From an uncultured Dorea sp. (GTDB lineage: Bacteria; Bacillota; Clostridia; Lachnospirales; Lachnospiraceae): DNA of 64,000 bases. Under the pieces are notes generated by a model. That model saw nothing but the letters and a program-made list of their open reading frames with translations, ran no database searches and was not told the origin of the DNA. A program made the position numbers and the translations under genes. The DNA lies in NCBI GenBank assembly GCA_910578495.1, contig CAJTRE010000010.1:1-64000 (forward strand), written 5' to 3'. This document shows, piece by piece, positions 8,835 through 20,068 of the stretch; the stretch's first letter is position 1; every line of letters starts with the position of its first letter.

Positions 8835-9710
8835 TTATTCGAAATAACTCAAGAATTCTTCCATAGCTCCGGAAACCGGAAGGTGTCCGTTGTAAGCCGC
8901 CGCCAGTTCCCGCGTTGGTAATTTGTCTTTCATCTCTATTACAAACAGATTGCCGGCGTCATGGTTGAGGCAGAAGTCTGGGATAAATGCAAGTCCAAGC
9001 CCGATTTTTGCTAGGTCGATGAGCAGGTCGTTACTGCTAAGCTCTACTTCCGGTACAAGGTCTAACTGGTGTTGTTGAAATAGAGCGTGTAGAAATTCGC
9101 TGGTGGTACTTCGTTTGTCCAACATTAAAATCGGATATTCTAATAATTGTTTATAAGTAAGTTTCTTATTTTTTAGTTCTGAAAAGGATTCGTTTGCAAT
9201 AAATACGTCCTGGAAAGATTTAATCTTTTTTACAGAAAATATATTTCCAAGATACGTATTTGGATAATTGACAACGATGATGTCTACTTGACCGCTTTCT
9301 AATAATTCCACGCATTTGATGGAGGTGGCATTGGTTACTTTGATATGGGCTCCCGGAAATGCCTTGTGGAATTTCTCCAGATAAGGTACTAAAAAGTAGC
9401 GGCAGATAGTGTCGCTTGCGCCGATGCGAAGCTGACCGCCGCCAGAAGGCTTATCCATAAGCTGTGTTTCACCTCTGCCAATTAAATTCACCGCAGGTTC
9501 AACATGACGGAGTAGAATATCTCCCTCCGGAGTAAGCTGTACTTTTTTGGTACTTCTAATAAATAAGGTCTGCCCCAGCTTTTTCTCCAGTGTTTTGACA
9601 GACTGACTGACCGCCGACTGGGAAATGTAGAGTCTGCTTGCGGCTTCAGAAAAACTAAGGGTAGAAGCGACATAGTAAAACACTTTATATAATTCATAGT
9701 TAATATCCAT
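8835..9710 (-). CDS. LysR-family transcriptional regulator
   Basis: A 291-residue regulator with the N-terminal winged helix-turn-helix (residues 1-60, including FSEAASRLYISQSAVSQ) and a periplasmic-binding-like effector domain (about 90-290). The start has a good AGGAGG site. It is divergent from the downstream membrane protein gene, so it may control that gene through the shared 107-base region. A small hairpin, GTTATT/AATAAC, overlaps its stop codon. The effector and regulon are not evident. Confidence 0.9.
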   Translation of the reverse strand: MDINYELYKVFYYVASTLSFSEAASRLYISQSAVSQSVKTLEKKLGQTLFIRSTKKVQLTPEGDILLRHVEPAVNLIGRGETQLMDKPSGGGQLRIGASDTICRYFLVPYLEKFHKAFPGAHIKVTNATSIKCVELLESGQVDIIVVNYPNTYLGNIFSVKKIKSFQDVFIANESFSELKNKKLTYKQLLEYPILMLDKRSTTSEFLHALFQQHQLDLVPEVELSSNDLLIDLAKIGLGLAFIPDFCLNHDAGNLFVIEMKDKLPTRELAAAYNGHLPVSGAMEEFLSYFE

Positions 9711-9777
9711 GATAAGTCCTCCTTATAAAACTAATTGATATTATAAGGTAAAAATCGGTGAATTACAACCAAATTTG

Positions 9778-9786
9778 TGGTATAAT
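9778..9786 (+). promoter_or_regulatory. Extended -10 promoter element
   Basis: A perfect TATAAT (9781-9786) with TG one base upstream lies 31 bases before the GTG start. No convincing -35 box is seen, which fits an activator- or extended -10-dependent promoter facing the divergent LysR gene. Confidence 0.5.
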
Positions 9787-9817
9787 AACGGGAAAGTGAT
9801 TGGGGAGGGAATTGGAC

Positions 9818-10519
9818 GTGAAAAAATCACATAATATATTGGCAGTATTTGCGATGTTTCTTATGATTATCGGACTTATGATTACCAGTTTTCAGATAGC
9901 CATTTACGGAGACCCGGAGTATCGGTTTTATCAGAAGGAATATGAGAAATATAAGGTGACGGAGTCTCTGAATATGACTATAGATGACGTGATGGATGTT
10001 ACAGAGTACATGATGGATTATCTGATAGGAAAAGAAGCCAAGCTTTCGATTGTAACAAATGTAGATGGGAAAGAGCAGGATTTCTTTAATGAACAGGATC
10101 GTCTTCATATGGCGGATGTGAAGCATCTGTTTCTTGGCGGGTTGAGAGTCCGGACGTTCGTATGGATAGGAGCGGCAGTATTGTTAGCTGTATTGGTGGT
10201 AAAGAAGGCGGAGTTAAAGAAACTATTGTGGAAGGCGTATTGTGCAGCGCTGGGCGCGTTTCTTGCGGTACTGGCGTTTCTTGGTGCGGCGTTTACCATT
10301 GATTTTACCGCCTGCTTTACGATTTTCCACGAGATTTTTTTTACGAACGATCTGTGGATGTTTGATCCGGCCGCGGACTATATGATCCGTATGCTGCCGG
10401 AAGGGTTTTTCGCAGATATGGTGGTGAGGATTGTGATAATATTTTTAGGGCTTCTGCTTGCAGTGTGGGTGGCGCTCTTTGTATGGCGTCTTTTGGAGAA
10501 ACGGCGGAAAAACAATTGA
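9818..10519 (+). CDS. DUF1461 / TIGR01906-like integral membrane protein
   Basis: A 233-residue membrane protein of unknown function. An N-terminal membrane segment (about 6-28) is followed by a roughly 85-residue polar, probably extracellular stretch. Three more hydrophobic segments follow (about 112-130, 140-165 and 205-225). The arrangement and the NMTIDDVMDVTEYMMDYL and DVKHLF sequences match what I recall of the Firmicute TIGR01906 family. The start is taken as GTG at 9818 because GGGGAGGGA lies 8 bases upstream; the TTG at 9800 lacks a site. It faces away from the LysR gene. Confidence 0.75.
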   Translation: MKKSHNILAVFAMFLMIIGLMITSFQIAIYGDPEYRFYQKEYEKYKVTESLNMTIDDVMDVTEYMMDYLIGKEAKLSIVTNVDGKEQDFFNEQDRLHMADVKHLFLGGLRVRTFVWIGAAVLLAVLVVKKAELKKLLWKAYCAALGAFLAVLAFLGAAFTIDFTACFTIFHEIFFTNDLWMFDPAADYMIRMLPEGFFADMVVRIVIIFLGLLLAVWVALFVWRLLEKRRKNN

Positions 10520-10554
10520 TAAGTATAAGTTATAAAAATATTTATTTATATTAA

Positions 10555-10584
10555 TTGTACTAATGAAGTGAAGTGTGTTAAAAT
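10555..10584 (+). promoter_or_regulatory. Probable purL promoter
   Basis: TTGTAC (10555-10560), an 18-base spacer and TAAAAT (10579-10584). The leader is only about 40 bases, too short for a purine riboswitch. Confidence 0.55.
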
Positions 10585-10627
10585 GTAGTCAGTAAATCAT
10601 AGGATTCACAAAATTGGAGGAAGATGT

Positions 10628-13600
10628 ATGAGCAGTGTAAAGCGAGTATATGTAGAAAAAAAAGAAGGATTTGGCGTACAGGCAGCCGACCTTAAAAGTG
10701 AGATTAAGAATTATCTCGGTATTCAAAATGTGGCAGATGTTCGTGTGCTGATTCGTTATGATGTGGAAAATGTTTCTGACGAGACATTTGAAAAAGCATG
10801 TAACGGTATCTTTTCTGAGCCGCCGGTAGATATGCTTTATAGAGAGACGTTTGAGATGGAGGCAAATAGCAGAGTATTTTCTGTAGAGTTTCTTCCGGGC
10901 CAGTTTGACCAGAGAGCAGATTCGGCTATTCAGTGTATTCAGTTTATTAAAGAGGACGAGCAGCCGGTCATTAAGACAGCAGCGACTTATGTGATTATTG
11001 GAAAGGATGCGCCGATTTCAGATGAAGAGTTTGAGGCAGTCAAAGCACATTGTATTAATCCGGTAGATTCCAGAGAAGTTGGTATGGAGAAACCGGAAAC
11101 ATTGGTGACAGTATTTGACGAGCCCGAAGATGTAATTATTTTCGATGGATTCAAAGATATGGCAGAAGATAAACTTAGAGAATTATATGATTCTCTGGGA
11201 CTTGCCATGACATTTAAGGATTTCCGGCATATTCAGAATTATTTTAAAGGAGAAGAGGACAGAGATCCGTCTATGACGGAGATTCGTGTTCTTGATACTT
11301 ACTGGTCCGATCACTGCCGCCATACTACATTCTCTACAGAGCTTACAGATGTAACATTTGGCGAGGGTGACTATAGAGAACCAATCGAAGAGACATATAA
11401 GAGGTATCTGGCAGATCACAGTGAGATTTTTAAAGGCAGAGAGGATAAATTTGTCTGTTTGATGGATCTTGCTCTGATGGCGATGCGTAAATTAAAAAAA
11501 GAGGGTAAATTAGCAGATCAGGAAGAGTCTGATGAGATTAACGCATGTAGTATTGTTGTACCGATTAAAGTGGACGGTGTAGAAGAGGAATGGCTTGTAA
11601 ACTTTAAAAATGAGACACACAATCATCCGACAGAGATTGAGCCGTTTGGCGGAGCTGCTACTTGTCTTGGCGGAGCAATTCGTGATCCGCTTTCCGGACG
11701 TACTTATGTCTATCAGGCGATGCGTGTAACCGGAGCGGCTGATCCGACTGTTTCTGTAAAGGATACGATGAAAGGGAAACTTCCGCAGAAGAAATTGGTT
11801 CGTGAGGCGGCTCATGGCTATAGTTCTTACGGAAATCAGATTGGACTTGCAACAGGCGCGGTAAAAGAGATTTACCATCCGAACTATGTGGCAAAACGTA
11901 TGGAAATCGGCGCAGTTTTAGGAGCTGCTCCGAGACGTGCAGTGATTCGTGAGACTTCTGCTCCGGGCGATATTATCATTTTACTTGGCGGACGTACCGG
12001 ACGTGACGGTTGCGGCGGTGCAACCGGTTCTTCTAAAGTACATACAGAGGAGTCTATTGAGACTTGCGGTGCGGAAGTTCAGAAAGGTAATCCGCCGACA
12101 GAACGTAAGATTCAGAGACTTTTCAGAAGAGAAGAAGTAAGCAGATTAATTAAGAAATGTAATGACTTCGGAGCAGGCGGTGTATCCGTTGCCATCGGTG
12201 AATTGGCGGATGGTCTGAAAGTCAATCTTGATAAAGTGACGAAGAAATATGCGGGACTGGACGGCACAGAGATTGCTATTTCGGAGTCTCAGGAGCGTAT
12301 GGCAGTTGTGGTTGATCCGAAAGACACAGCTGAGTTCATGGGTTATGCGAAAGAAGAGAACTTAGAGGCTGTGGAAGTTGCAGTTGTAACGGAGTCTCCA
12401 AGGTTAGTGCTTTCATGGAGGGGTAAAGAGATTGTCAATCTTTCTCGCGCATTTTTAGATACTAACGGTGCACATCAGGAGACAACTGTAGCCGTTGATA
12501 TTCCAAACCGCAGAGATACCGTTCTTACAAGAGAAGAAGTGAAAGATGTAAGAGAGCAGTGGCTTAGTGTATTAAAAGATTTAAATGTATGTTCTCAGAA
12601 AGGGCTTGTGGAAATGTTTGACGGCTCCATCGGAGCGGCTTCTGTATTCATGCCTCATGGCGGAAAATATCAGATGACAGAGACGCAGGCTATGGTGGCA
12701 AAACTTCCGGTGCTTACAGGAGACTGTGATACGGTATCTATGATGAGTTATGGATTTGATCCATATCTTTCAAGTTGGAGCCCGTATCATGGAGCGATCT
12801 ATGCGGTAACGGAGTCTGTAGCAAAAATTGTGGCGGCAGGCGGTGATTACAGCAGGATTCGTTTCACATTCCAAGAATATTTCCGTCGTATGACAGAGGA
12901 TCCACACAGATGGAGTCAGCCGTTTGCAGCGCTTCTTGGCGCTTACAACGCACAGCTTGGATTTGGGCTGCCATCTATCGGTGGAAAAGACAGTATGTCC
13001 GGTACATTTGAAGATATTGATGTACCGCCGACATTAGTATCTTTTGCAGTAGATATTGCAACAGAGAAAGACATTATTACACCGGAATTGAAGGAGGCAG
13101 GCAATAAGTTAGTATGGCTTCGCATCCCGACAGATGAATATGATGTTCCGAAATACGAGGAAGTTATGACACAGTACGGCAAATTTACAGAGGATGTAAG
13201 AGCAGGCAGAATCATTTCCGCATATGCGCTTGACAGGCATGGTGTTATTCCGGCAGTGAGCAAGATGGCATTTGGAAACCGTATGGGTGTGAAATTAGAG
13301 CATAATATAGATGAAAGAGATTTATTTGCTCCTGCATTCGGAGATCTTATTGCAGAAGTTCCGGCGGAAAAAGTCAGCGAACTGGGGATTACGTATACTG
13401 TGATTGGTGAAGTGACAGCAGATGCAGTATTTTCCTATGGAAATGTGGAAATTGCACTTTCCGAGGCAGAGGAAGCATGGAAGGGAACTTTAGAGAAGGT
13501 ATTCCCGACGAATTCCGGAGCGGCAGGACAGGATAAAGTAATCAGTAAAGGATTGTATTGCACCTCCGACATTCATATCTGTACACATAAGATTGGGCGG

Positions 13601-14395
13601 CCGACAGTATTTATTCCGGTATTTCCAGGAACAAACTGTGAGTTTGACAGTAAGAAAGCATTCGAGAGAGCCGGAGCAAAGACAATTGTAAAAGTATTTA
13701 AGAATATGAATGCTCAGGACATTCTGGATTCTGTAAATGTATTTGAGAAAGCAATCAGTGAATCACAGATTATTATGTTCCCAGGTGGATTCTCGGCAGG
13801 TGACGAGCCGGATGGTTCTGCGAAATTCTTTGCGACTGCATTCCAGAATGCAAAGATGAAAGAAGCAGTAGAGAAACTTCTGAATGAACGTGACGGACTG
13901 GTACTTGGCGTATGTAATGGTTTCCAGGCGCTTATCAAATTAGGCTTAGTGCCAAATGGAGAGATTGTGGGACAGAATGCGGATGCTCCGACACTTACTT
14001 ACAACACTATCGGAAGACACATTTCCAAGATGGTATACACGAAAGTAGTGACGAATAAGTCTCCATGGCTTCAAAATGCAGAGCTTGGCAGAGTTTACAC
14101 GAATCCGGCATCTCATGGTGAGGGACGTTTTGTGGCAAGTAAAGAGTGGATAGACAAACTTTTTACAAACGGGCAGGTGGCAACTCAGTACTGTGATCCG
14201 GAAGGAAATATCACTATGAATGAAGAGTGGAACGTAAACGGTTCTTACTATGCGATTGAGGGTATTACAAGCCCAGACGGACGTGTATTTGGTAAGATGG
14301 CACACTCCGAGAGACGTGCAAGAAGCGTTGCGAAAAATATCTATGGTGAGCAGGATTTGAAGATTTTTGAATCCGGTGTAGAATACTTTAAATAA
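10628..14395 (+). CDS. purL: Phosphoribosylformylglycinamidine synthase, fused PurL-PurQ
   Basis: A 1255-residue single-chain enzyme that converts FGAR, glutamine and ATP to FGAM in de novo purine synthesis. The N-terminal part plays the PurS role. The synthase core has DTYWSDHCRHTTF, ETHNHPTEIEPFGGAATC and the SIGGKDSMSGTF repeat. The C-terminal glutaminase (from about 1010) has the nucleophile cysteine in LGVCNGFQ and the histidine/glutamate pair in ASHGEGRF. Bacilli use three separate proteins; the large fused form is common in Clostridia and Proteobacteria. The start follows GGAGGA. No other purine gene is adjacent; purB lies 17 kb away. Confidence 0.96.
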   Translation: MSSVKRVYVEKKEGFGVQAADLKSEIKNYLGIQNVADVRVLIRYDVENVSDETFEKACNGIFSEPPVDMLYRETFEMEANSRVFSVEFLPGQFDQRADSAIQCIQFIKEDEQPVIKTAATYVIIGKDAPISDEEFEAVKAHCINPVDSREVGMEKPETLVTVFDEPEDVIIFDGFKDMAEDKLRELYDSLGLAMTFKDFRHIQNYFKGEEDRDPSMTEIRVLDTYWSDHCRHTTFSTELTDVTFGEGDYREPIEETYKRYLADHSEIFKGREDKFVCLMDLALMAMRKLKKEGKLADQEESDEINACSIVVPIKVDGVEEEWLVNFKNETHNHPTEIEPFGGAATCLGGAIRDPLSGRTYVYQAMRVTGAADPTVSVKDTMKGKLPQKKLVREAAHGYSSYGNQIGLATGAVKEIYHPNYVAKRMEIGAVLGAAPRRAVIRETSAPGDIIILLGGRTGRDGCGGATGSSKVHTEESIETCGAEVQKGNPPTERKIQRLFRREEVSRLIKKCNDFGAGGVSVAIGELADGLKVNLDKVTKKYAGLDGTEIAISESQERMAVVVDPKDTAEFMGYAKEENLEAVEVAVVTESPRLVLSWRGKEIVNLSRAFLDTNGAHQETTVAVDIPNRRDTVLTREEVKDVREQWLSVLKDLNVCSQKGLVEMFDGSIGAASVFMPHGGKYQMTETQAMVAKLPVLTGDCDTVSMMSYGFDPYLSSWSPYHGAIYAVTESVAKIVAAGGDYSRIRFTFQEYFRRMTEDPHRWSQPFAALLGAYNAQLGFGLPSIGGKDSMSGTFEDIDVPPTLVSFAVDIATEKDIITPELKEAGNKLVWLRIPTDEYDVPKYEEVMTQYGKFTEDVRAGRIISAYALDRHGVIPAVSKMAFGNRMGVKLEHNIDERDLFAPAFGDLIAEVPAEKVSELGITYTVIGEVTADAVFSYGNVEIALSEAEEAWKGTLEKVFPTNSGAAGQDKVISKGLYCTSDIHICTHKIGRPTVFIPVFPGTNCEFDSKKAFERAGAKTIVKVFKNMNAQDILDSVNVFEKAISESQIIMFPGGFSAGDEPDGSAKFFATAFQNAKMKEAVEKLLNERDGLVLGVCNGFQALIKLGLVPNGEIVGQNADAPTLTYNTIGRHISKMVYTKVVTNKSPWLQNAELGRVYTNPASHGEGRFVASKEWIDKLFTNGQVATQYCDPEGNITMNEEWNVNGSYYAIEGITSPDGRVFGKMAHSERRARSVAKNIYGEQDLKIFESGVEYFK

Positions 14396-14397
14396 TT

Positions 14398-14439
14398 AAT
14401 TGGGGACAGAGGAAATATAATTTTCCTCTGTCCCCAATT
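14398..14439. terminator. Perfect 18-bp hairpin, bidirectional terminator
   Basis: AATTGGGGACAGAGGAAA pairs without mismatch with the arm at 14422-14439 across a 6-base loop. T-rich sequence follows on the plus strand. It lies between convergent purL and the surface-protein gene. Confidence 0.8.
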
Positions 14440-14483
14440 TCGTTTTCTTATGTCTTTGATTTGATAATACATTTTTCTTTAAT

Positions 14484-17400
14484 TTATCTGCGTTTGCGGA
14501 TCTTTGTAATGGCAAATGTCAATATTCCAAGGCTTCCGGCTCCAAGAGCAATCCAGAGAAGGAGAGAAGCCGGATCTCCGGTAGTTGGGTGAGAGAGGAG
14601 CTCTTTTGCTTTATCTGCAAGGCTCTTCTCCGAGTCAGCGTTATCTTCATTTTTGTTCTCTCCAGCTTCTGATGCGACGTTTGGGTTGTTCGCATTTCTG
14701 TTGGTGCCATTTGTATTCTTGTCGTTATTGTTCGGGTTGTTAGTTCCATCTGGGTTTGCCGGATCAGTGCCGGGTGTATTACCGTTGCTTCCATCCAGAT
14801 TATCTCCTTTTGCCCATGCGACTGCCATTGGTGATGTTCCGTGTATTGTGAATTCGAGAGCAGACTCTGTTTCAACGACATCAAGTACTTCTATATCTCC
14901 GGGAGCATAGTCTCCATGCTTCTCAGTGAACATGTGGCTTGCCAGGAAGACGTTGGTGCTTTTATCTACTTCTTTCAAAGTTTCAGAGTGTTTGGCCAAT
15001 GTCTTATCTGACAGGGAAACGGTTACTCCTTCCGGCGGGAAGTTTTCTGGTGTGGCGTCTACCCAGTCAGTCTCTCCGTCAGCAGAGAACTGAATCTTAA
15101 TGTTAAAGTATTCCATGTTCAGGTAATTGAACGGTGCGTTGGCAGATTTCGGTGAATCCATAATCGCATTGAACAGCGCCGCTGTAATCAAATCTATTCC
15201 GTCCAGACCGGCTTTCTGGAGCGTCTTCGGAATGCTGTAAGATTTGGGAATGTCCGGGTCGATTCTCTGAATAATGTACTGTGTATGTGCTTCGCTGGTC
15301 GTCACCATAGTAAATATGGCGGCTTCTCCTTCAGCAGGTATCATGTCAGGCTCTGTAGCGAGTGCTCTGATTGTCGTAGACTTTGTAATCAGGATTGGTT
15401 TTCCATCATACAGAATCGTATTGTCATTCCCGGGAACAGGCTCTTTGCCGTCCGTCGTATAGTATATGGCTGCGCCAGGTGTATCACAGGATATTGTGAC
15501 CTCTACAGAGTGTCCCTCCAGGAAAGACTTGGAGCCTGGAGTGATTACAGGTTTGCTTACCGCAGGCTGCGGCGCGGGCGTCGGTGCGCTCTGAGCGATC
15601 TTGCCTGGAAGGGTGGTCTTTGTTTCTTTGTATCTTACGTAGCCGATATATTCTGTTCCGCTCGTACAGTTGTCTTTTTTAGGATTGTCGGAGAAATTCT
15701 TTCCGTCAAAGCTGTATTCTACTCCTGGAATATCCGGTACTGGTTTACCAAGATTAATGGTTGCTGTAAACGTAGGACTTCCTTCGTTCTGCTCAAATGT
15801 CAGGTTCGGAATATCCGGCGCTTCCTGTTCGAGCCGTTTGAAAGTTATCTCAAGCTCTCCTGAATCGCTTGGCGCAATATTCGCACGCTCATCAGGTTTC
15901 TCAGATGACGTTTCGCCATCCGGCCATACAGCTTTTGTACGCACATAGAACGTATGCGTGCTGTCTGGCTCAATCCCCTTGAAATCAGGTGAGTCTTGCC
16001 AATCGCCATCATCAATCTTATATTCGTATTCGATCGTATGGCCAAACTGCGGTGCTGTGATGGGATTACTTACCTTTGCGGTATATTCGAAAAATTCATA
16101 GTTCTTATCAGGTGCATACATATTTTCGTCAAGCTCTGCCAGCACTGGGTTCAGGTCTTTGCTAAGAAAAGCGGTGCTAATAACTACTTCCTTATTAACC
16201 GTTCCAAGATTAAATGTAAATTGTCCATTCTCGTCTCCTTCAAAAGTGTAATTGCCACTCTTAGCGCCGGAAAGCTTTGCGTTTACATCTGCCACATTAA
16301 AAGTGAGCTCTTTATAAGAACCTATATCTGCCTTTTCAACCATAGCTGTTAAAGCAGGAGAATCATCTGTAACGCTTAAGTCGATGGATACATCATCGTT
16401 TTGATCAATGAAATCCGCTTTGTTTATTTCAGCTTTTGTAATTTTTACGATATTTGTGCCGTCATATGTCCGATCTTCTGCCGTTACATTTTGAAATTTT
16501 ATTTCCTTTTTCTTAATTTTAAACGAAGACTTGATTTCATCTTGATAGTTCCCTGTACCTTTAATAAGTATAGTAACTTCTCCGGCGTTAGTGAGGTCGG
16601 CATTCGCCTCATCCGTCTCGCCGTTACCCGTAATGTATGTTACCGTATAATCTGTGCCAAGTATAAGAGCTTTTCCGTCATATGATAATTTGATTTCCAC
16701 TTTTTTAGCCTTGTTATCATATGTAAAGGTGTCTGGTGTGTCATCAAGAATATCTTCACCATCAACTGTGATGGATACATCGGCATTCTCGATTGAGGCT
16801 GGGCGTATAGTAAAAGTGCCGGTAGTCTTACCAGAGAAGTTGCCGGTCGAAGTCCCGGTAAATTCAATGTCATAATCTCCGGCATTTGTAAAGTCTGTTA
16901 CGTCGCTGCCGTTGTATTTCATAGTGTAATCATCTTGATATCTGAAAGGAATATCTAAGCCTGTATAGGTAGCCGTTATCTCAGGTATAAGCGGCTCGCC
17001 TGTATATGTCGGGGAGTTGATTACGATTTGGAATCCCTCGCTTGTTAAGGGCCTTTGCTGGATTATAATCGGATCAAGGACAACTGTGCGTCCTTCTTTT
17101 TCATAAGTCACGACATAACTGCCAGCATCTATGAAAGAAACTTCCTTACCGTTTTTTTCAATCTTTCTGCTCCATCCGTTCAGACTTTCTACGTCGTAAT
17201 TGCCTCTCGTTTTATTTGCATAGAGAAGGTCGTTTGTCAGATCTCTGCCAGTGTATGGCATGGTGCGAAAGACCTTCTTGCCACTAGAATCTTCCAACTT
17301 AAAGTCGTCGGGTATAAGGGCAACCTTCATAGAAAGACCTTTATCTTTTAGGAGTTGGACGTCGTCTGAAGTCAGGGATACGTTGTCCGGATTATAAATG

Positions 17401-18371
17401 ATGGTTCCGGCGCCGGTATATAGTAATTCTCCGTTTTTGTTCTTATTACAGGAGGCGTTCCAGTCATTGCTGTCTCTGGGGAGAGTTAAGGAAGCGCCAA
17501 ATGGTATGTCGATATTTTCCACCGTATTCTCCCAGTCTATTTTTCCAGAGTTCTTGTTTTGCAGTACAACATCGCCGTGAACTGTAAAGTTTGTATTGGA
17601 AACATGGCTGCTGACAAGGGTGTTTAAGTTCGCTGTGTTGCCGGATATGAGTCCTTTCACAATGCTGAAATGCCCTGTATCAGAGGTAACAGTTGCGCCC
17701 TGGATAGCCTTTCCATAGGTTGTGCTGCCAGAAGAATGTTCTGTGGAAATAATACCGCCGTTAAGGATGATCTCACCACTGGATTTGTTCGTACCAATGC
17801 CCGGGAAATTTCCACTTCCTCGACCGGTTGCTGTAATAGTACCACCGTTGATAATGATTTTTCCAATTTCATTTGTATTGTCATAAGAACCGCCGCCGAT
17901 GCCGGCAGCGCCGCTGGCATCATCACCACGGTATGTGCTCGCGGTAAGTTCGTCGTCCAGGGAGCCTGCGGAAATCTCCAGTGTGGCATCTTTGGGAACT
18001 ATGATACCAGGCGTGTTTTTTCCGCCTATGATTTTATTTTTGCCGCTCAGTTCCAGATGGACAGTAGCGCCGGCGCCGATACGGACGGCCTCTGTGTCCT
18101 GTCCGGCAGAGAAGGTTCCCTTGTCAATCGTCACACCATTAAACTTAAGGGTGTGTTCTCCGCTCACTACATAAATCTTACTTTGTTTTCCAGTGAACGT
18201 ATGGCCCGTACAGCCATTTTTACACGCAGTACCGTCATCTCCGAAACTGCTCTCTGTTATAGTGGTTGATCCGCCATTAAACAGAGAAAAGCCACGTGCC
18301 TGTGCTGTTCCTGGTATCAATAACGATGCGGCTAATACCCCCGCCATTGTTAATAATCTTTTTTTCTTCAT
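14484..18371 (-). CDS. Large cell-wall-anchored surface protein with Ig-like repeats
   Basis: A 1295-residue exported protein. Residues 1-26 form a signal peptide ending in AQA. Residues about 30-330 are rich in short repeating beta-strand units (IIINGGTITATG, IILNGGIIS), suggesting a beta-helix-like stalk. Repeats resembling MBG-type Ig-like domains follow (about 440-525 and 525-620). A YDG-like segment (TAEDRTYDGTN) starts near 630. A chitobiase-like segment (AIYYTTDGKEPVPGN) lies around 970. An Asn/Gly/Thr-rich spacer precedes the C-terminal HPTTGD, a hydrophobic helix and IRKRR, the layout of a sortase signal with His in place of Leu. The likely role is adhesion or carbohydrate contact; the ligand is unknown. 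It is monocistronic. Confidence 0.85.
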   Translation of the reverse strand: MKKKRLLTMAGVLAASLLIPGTAQARGFSLFNGGSTTITESSFGDDGTACKNGCTGHTFTGKQSKIYVVSGEHTLKFNGVTIDKGTFSAGQDTEAVRIGAGATVHLELSGKNKIIGGKNTPGIIVPKDATLEISAGSLDDELTASTYRGDDASGAAGIGGGSYDNTNEIGKIIINGGTITATGRGSGNFPGIGTNKSSGEIILNGGIISTEHSSGSTTYGKAIQGATVTSDTGHFSIVKGLISGNTANLNTLVSSHVSNTNFTVHGDVVLQNKNSGKIDWENTVENIDIPFGASLTLPRDSNDWNASCNKNKNGELLYTGAGTIIYNPDNVSLTSDDVQLLKDKGLSMKVALIPDDFKLEDSSGKKVFRTMPYTGRDLTNDLLYANKTRGNYDVESLNGWSRKIEKNGKEVSFIDAGSYVVTYEKEGRTVVLDPIIIQQRPLTSEGFQIVINSPTYTGEPLIPEITATYTGLDIPFRYQDDYTMKYNGSDVTDFTNAGDYDIEFTGTSTGNFSGKTTGTFTIRPASIENADVSITVDGEDILDDTPDTFTYDNKAKKVEIKLSYDGKALILGTDYTVTYITGNGETDEANADLTNAGEVTILIKGTGNYQDEIKSSFKIKKKEIKFQNVTAEDRTYDGTNIVKITKAEINKADFIDQNDDVSIDLSVTDDSPALTAMVEKADIGSYKELTFNVADVNAKLSGAKSGNYTFEGDENGQFTFNLGTVNKEVVISTAFLSKDLNPVLAELDENMYAPDKNYEFFEYTAKVSNPITAPQFGHTIEYEYKIDDGDWQDSPDFKGIEPDSTHTFYVRTKAVWPDGETSSEKPDERANIAPSDSGELEITFKRLEQEAPDIPNLTFEQNEGSPTFTATINLGKPVPDIPGVEYSFDGKNFSDNPKKDNCTSGTEYIGYVRYKETKTTLPGKIAQSAPTPAPQPAVSKPVITPGSKSFLEGHSVEVTISCDTPGAAIYYTTDGKEPVPGNDNTILYDGKPILITKSTTIRALATEPDMIPAEGEAAIFTMVTTSEAHTQYIIQRIDPDIPKSYSIPKTLQKAGLDGIDLITAALFNAIMDSPKSANAPFNYLNMEYFNIKIQFSADGETDWVDATPENFPPEGVTVSLSDKTLAKHSETLKEVDKSTNVFLASHMFTEKHGDYAPGDIEVLDVVETESALEFTIHGTSPMAVAWAKGDNLDGSNGNTPGTDPANPDGTNNPNNNDKNTNGTNRNANNPNVASEAGENKNEDNADSEKSLADKAKELLSHPTTGDPASLLLWIALGAGSLGILTFAITKIRKRR

Positions 18372-18543
18372 TATGCCACCGCTTCTTTCTATAAAAACTT
18401 TTTATTTAAATAATATAAATTTAAATATAATTATGTATTTATATCGTACAAAAGTTATGAAATGTTAAGAGTATCATATGAAATATTGAAAATAGTAGGA
18501 GATTTATCTGTATTAGAAGACAAAATTTTTTTGTGAAAAAATA

Positions 18544-18572
18544 TTGTGCTATGAATAAAAATACTTTACAAT
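18544..18572 (+). promoter_or_regulatory. Probable gdhA promoter
   Basis: TTGTGC (18544-18549), a 17-base spacer and TACAAT (18567-18572). The same -35 hexamer with the same spacing is seen at the glycine reductase operon. Confidence 0.55.
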
Positions 18573-18603
18573 ATTAAAGGATGAAAGTTAAATGCAGCAT
18601 TAG

Positions 18604-19950
<1,347 letters not shown>

Positions 19951-19989
19951 CATACGTTTCCTGTGATAATGGGAGAGTGTTATAGAAGA

Positions 19990-20019
19990 GTAACAGTTCG
20001 GCTGTGGCTGAACTGTTAC
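19990..20019. repeat. Minimal derivative of the 165-bp inverted-end repeat
   Basis: GTAACAGTTC and GAACTGTTAC are perfect inverted arms separated by 10 bases. They equal the ends of the full elements at 23468 and 55872, as though the interior had been lost. Placed just after gdhA, it could fold as a hairpin in the gdhA transcript. Confidence 0.6.
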
Positions 20020-20037
20020 ATAAAAGATTATATGCAC

Positions 20038-20066
20038 AAAAAAAGCTTGCAGATACAAGCTTTTTT
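20038..20066. terminator. Bidirectional terminator between gdhA and the tRNA pair
   Basis: AAAAAAGCTTG and CAAGCTTTTTT form a perfect stem around a 6-base loop. The A and T runs make it work in both directions, ending gdhA and the minus-strand tRNA transcript. Confidence 0.85.
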
Positions 20067-20068
20067 AG

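Noticed and set aside
10520..10627. Purine riboswitch upstream of purL
   Set aside because: The leader is too short and lacks the aptamer core; the same is true upstream of purB.
15285..15863. A 192-residue plus-strand reading frame opposite the surface-protein gene
   Set aside because: It has no ribosome site and no recognisable product, and it lies fully antisense to a well-supported gene.
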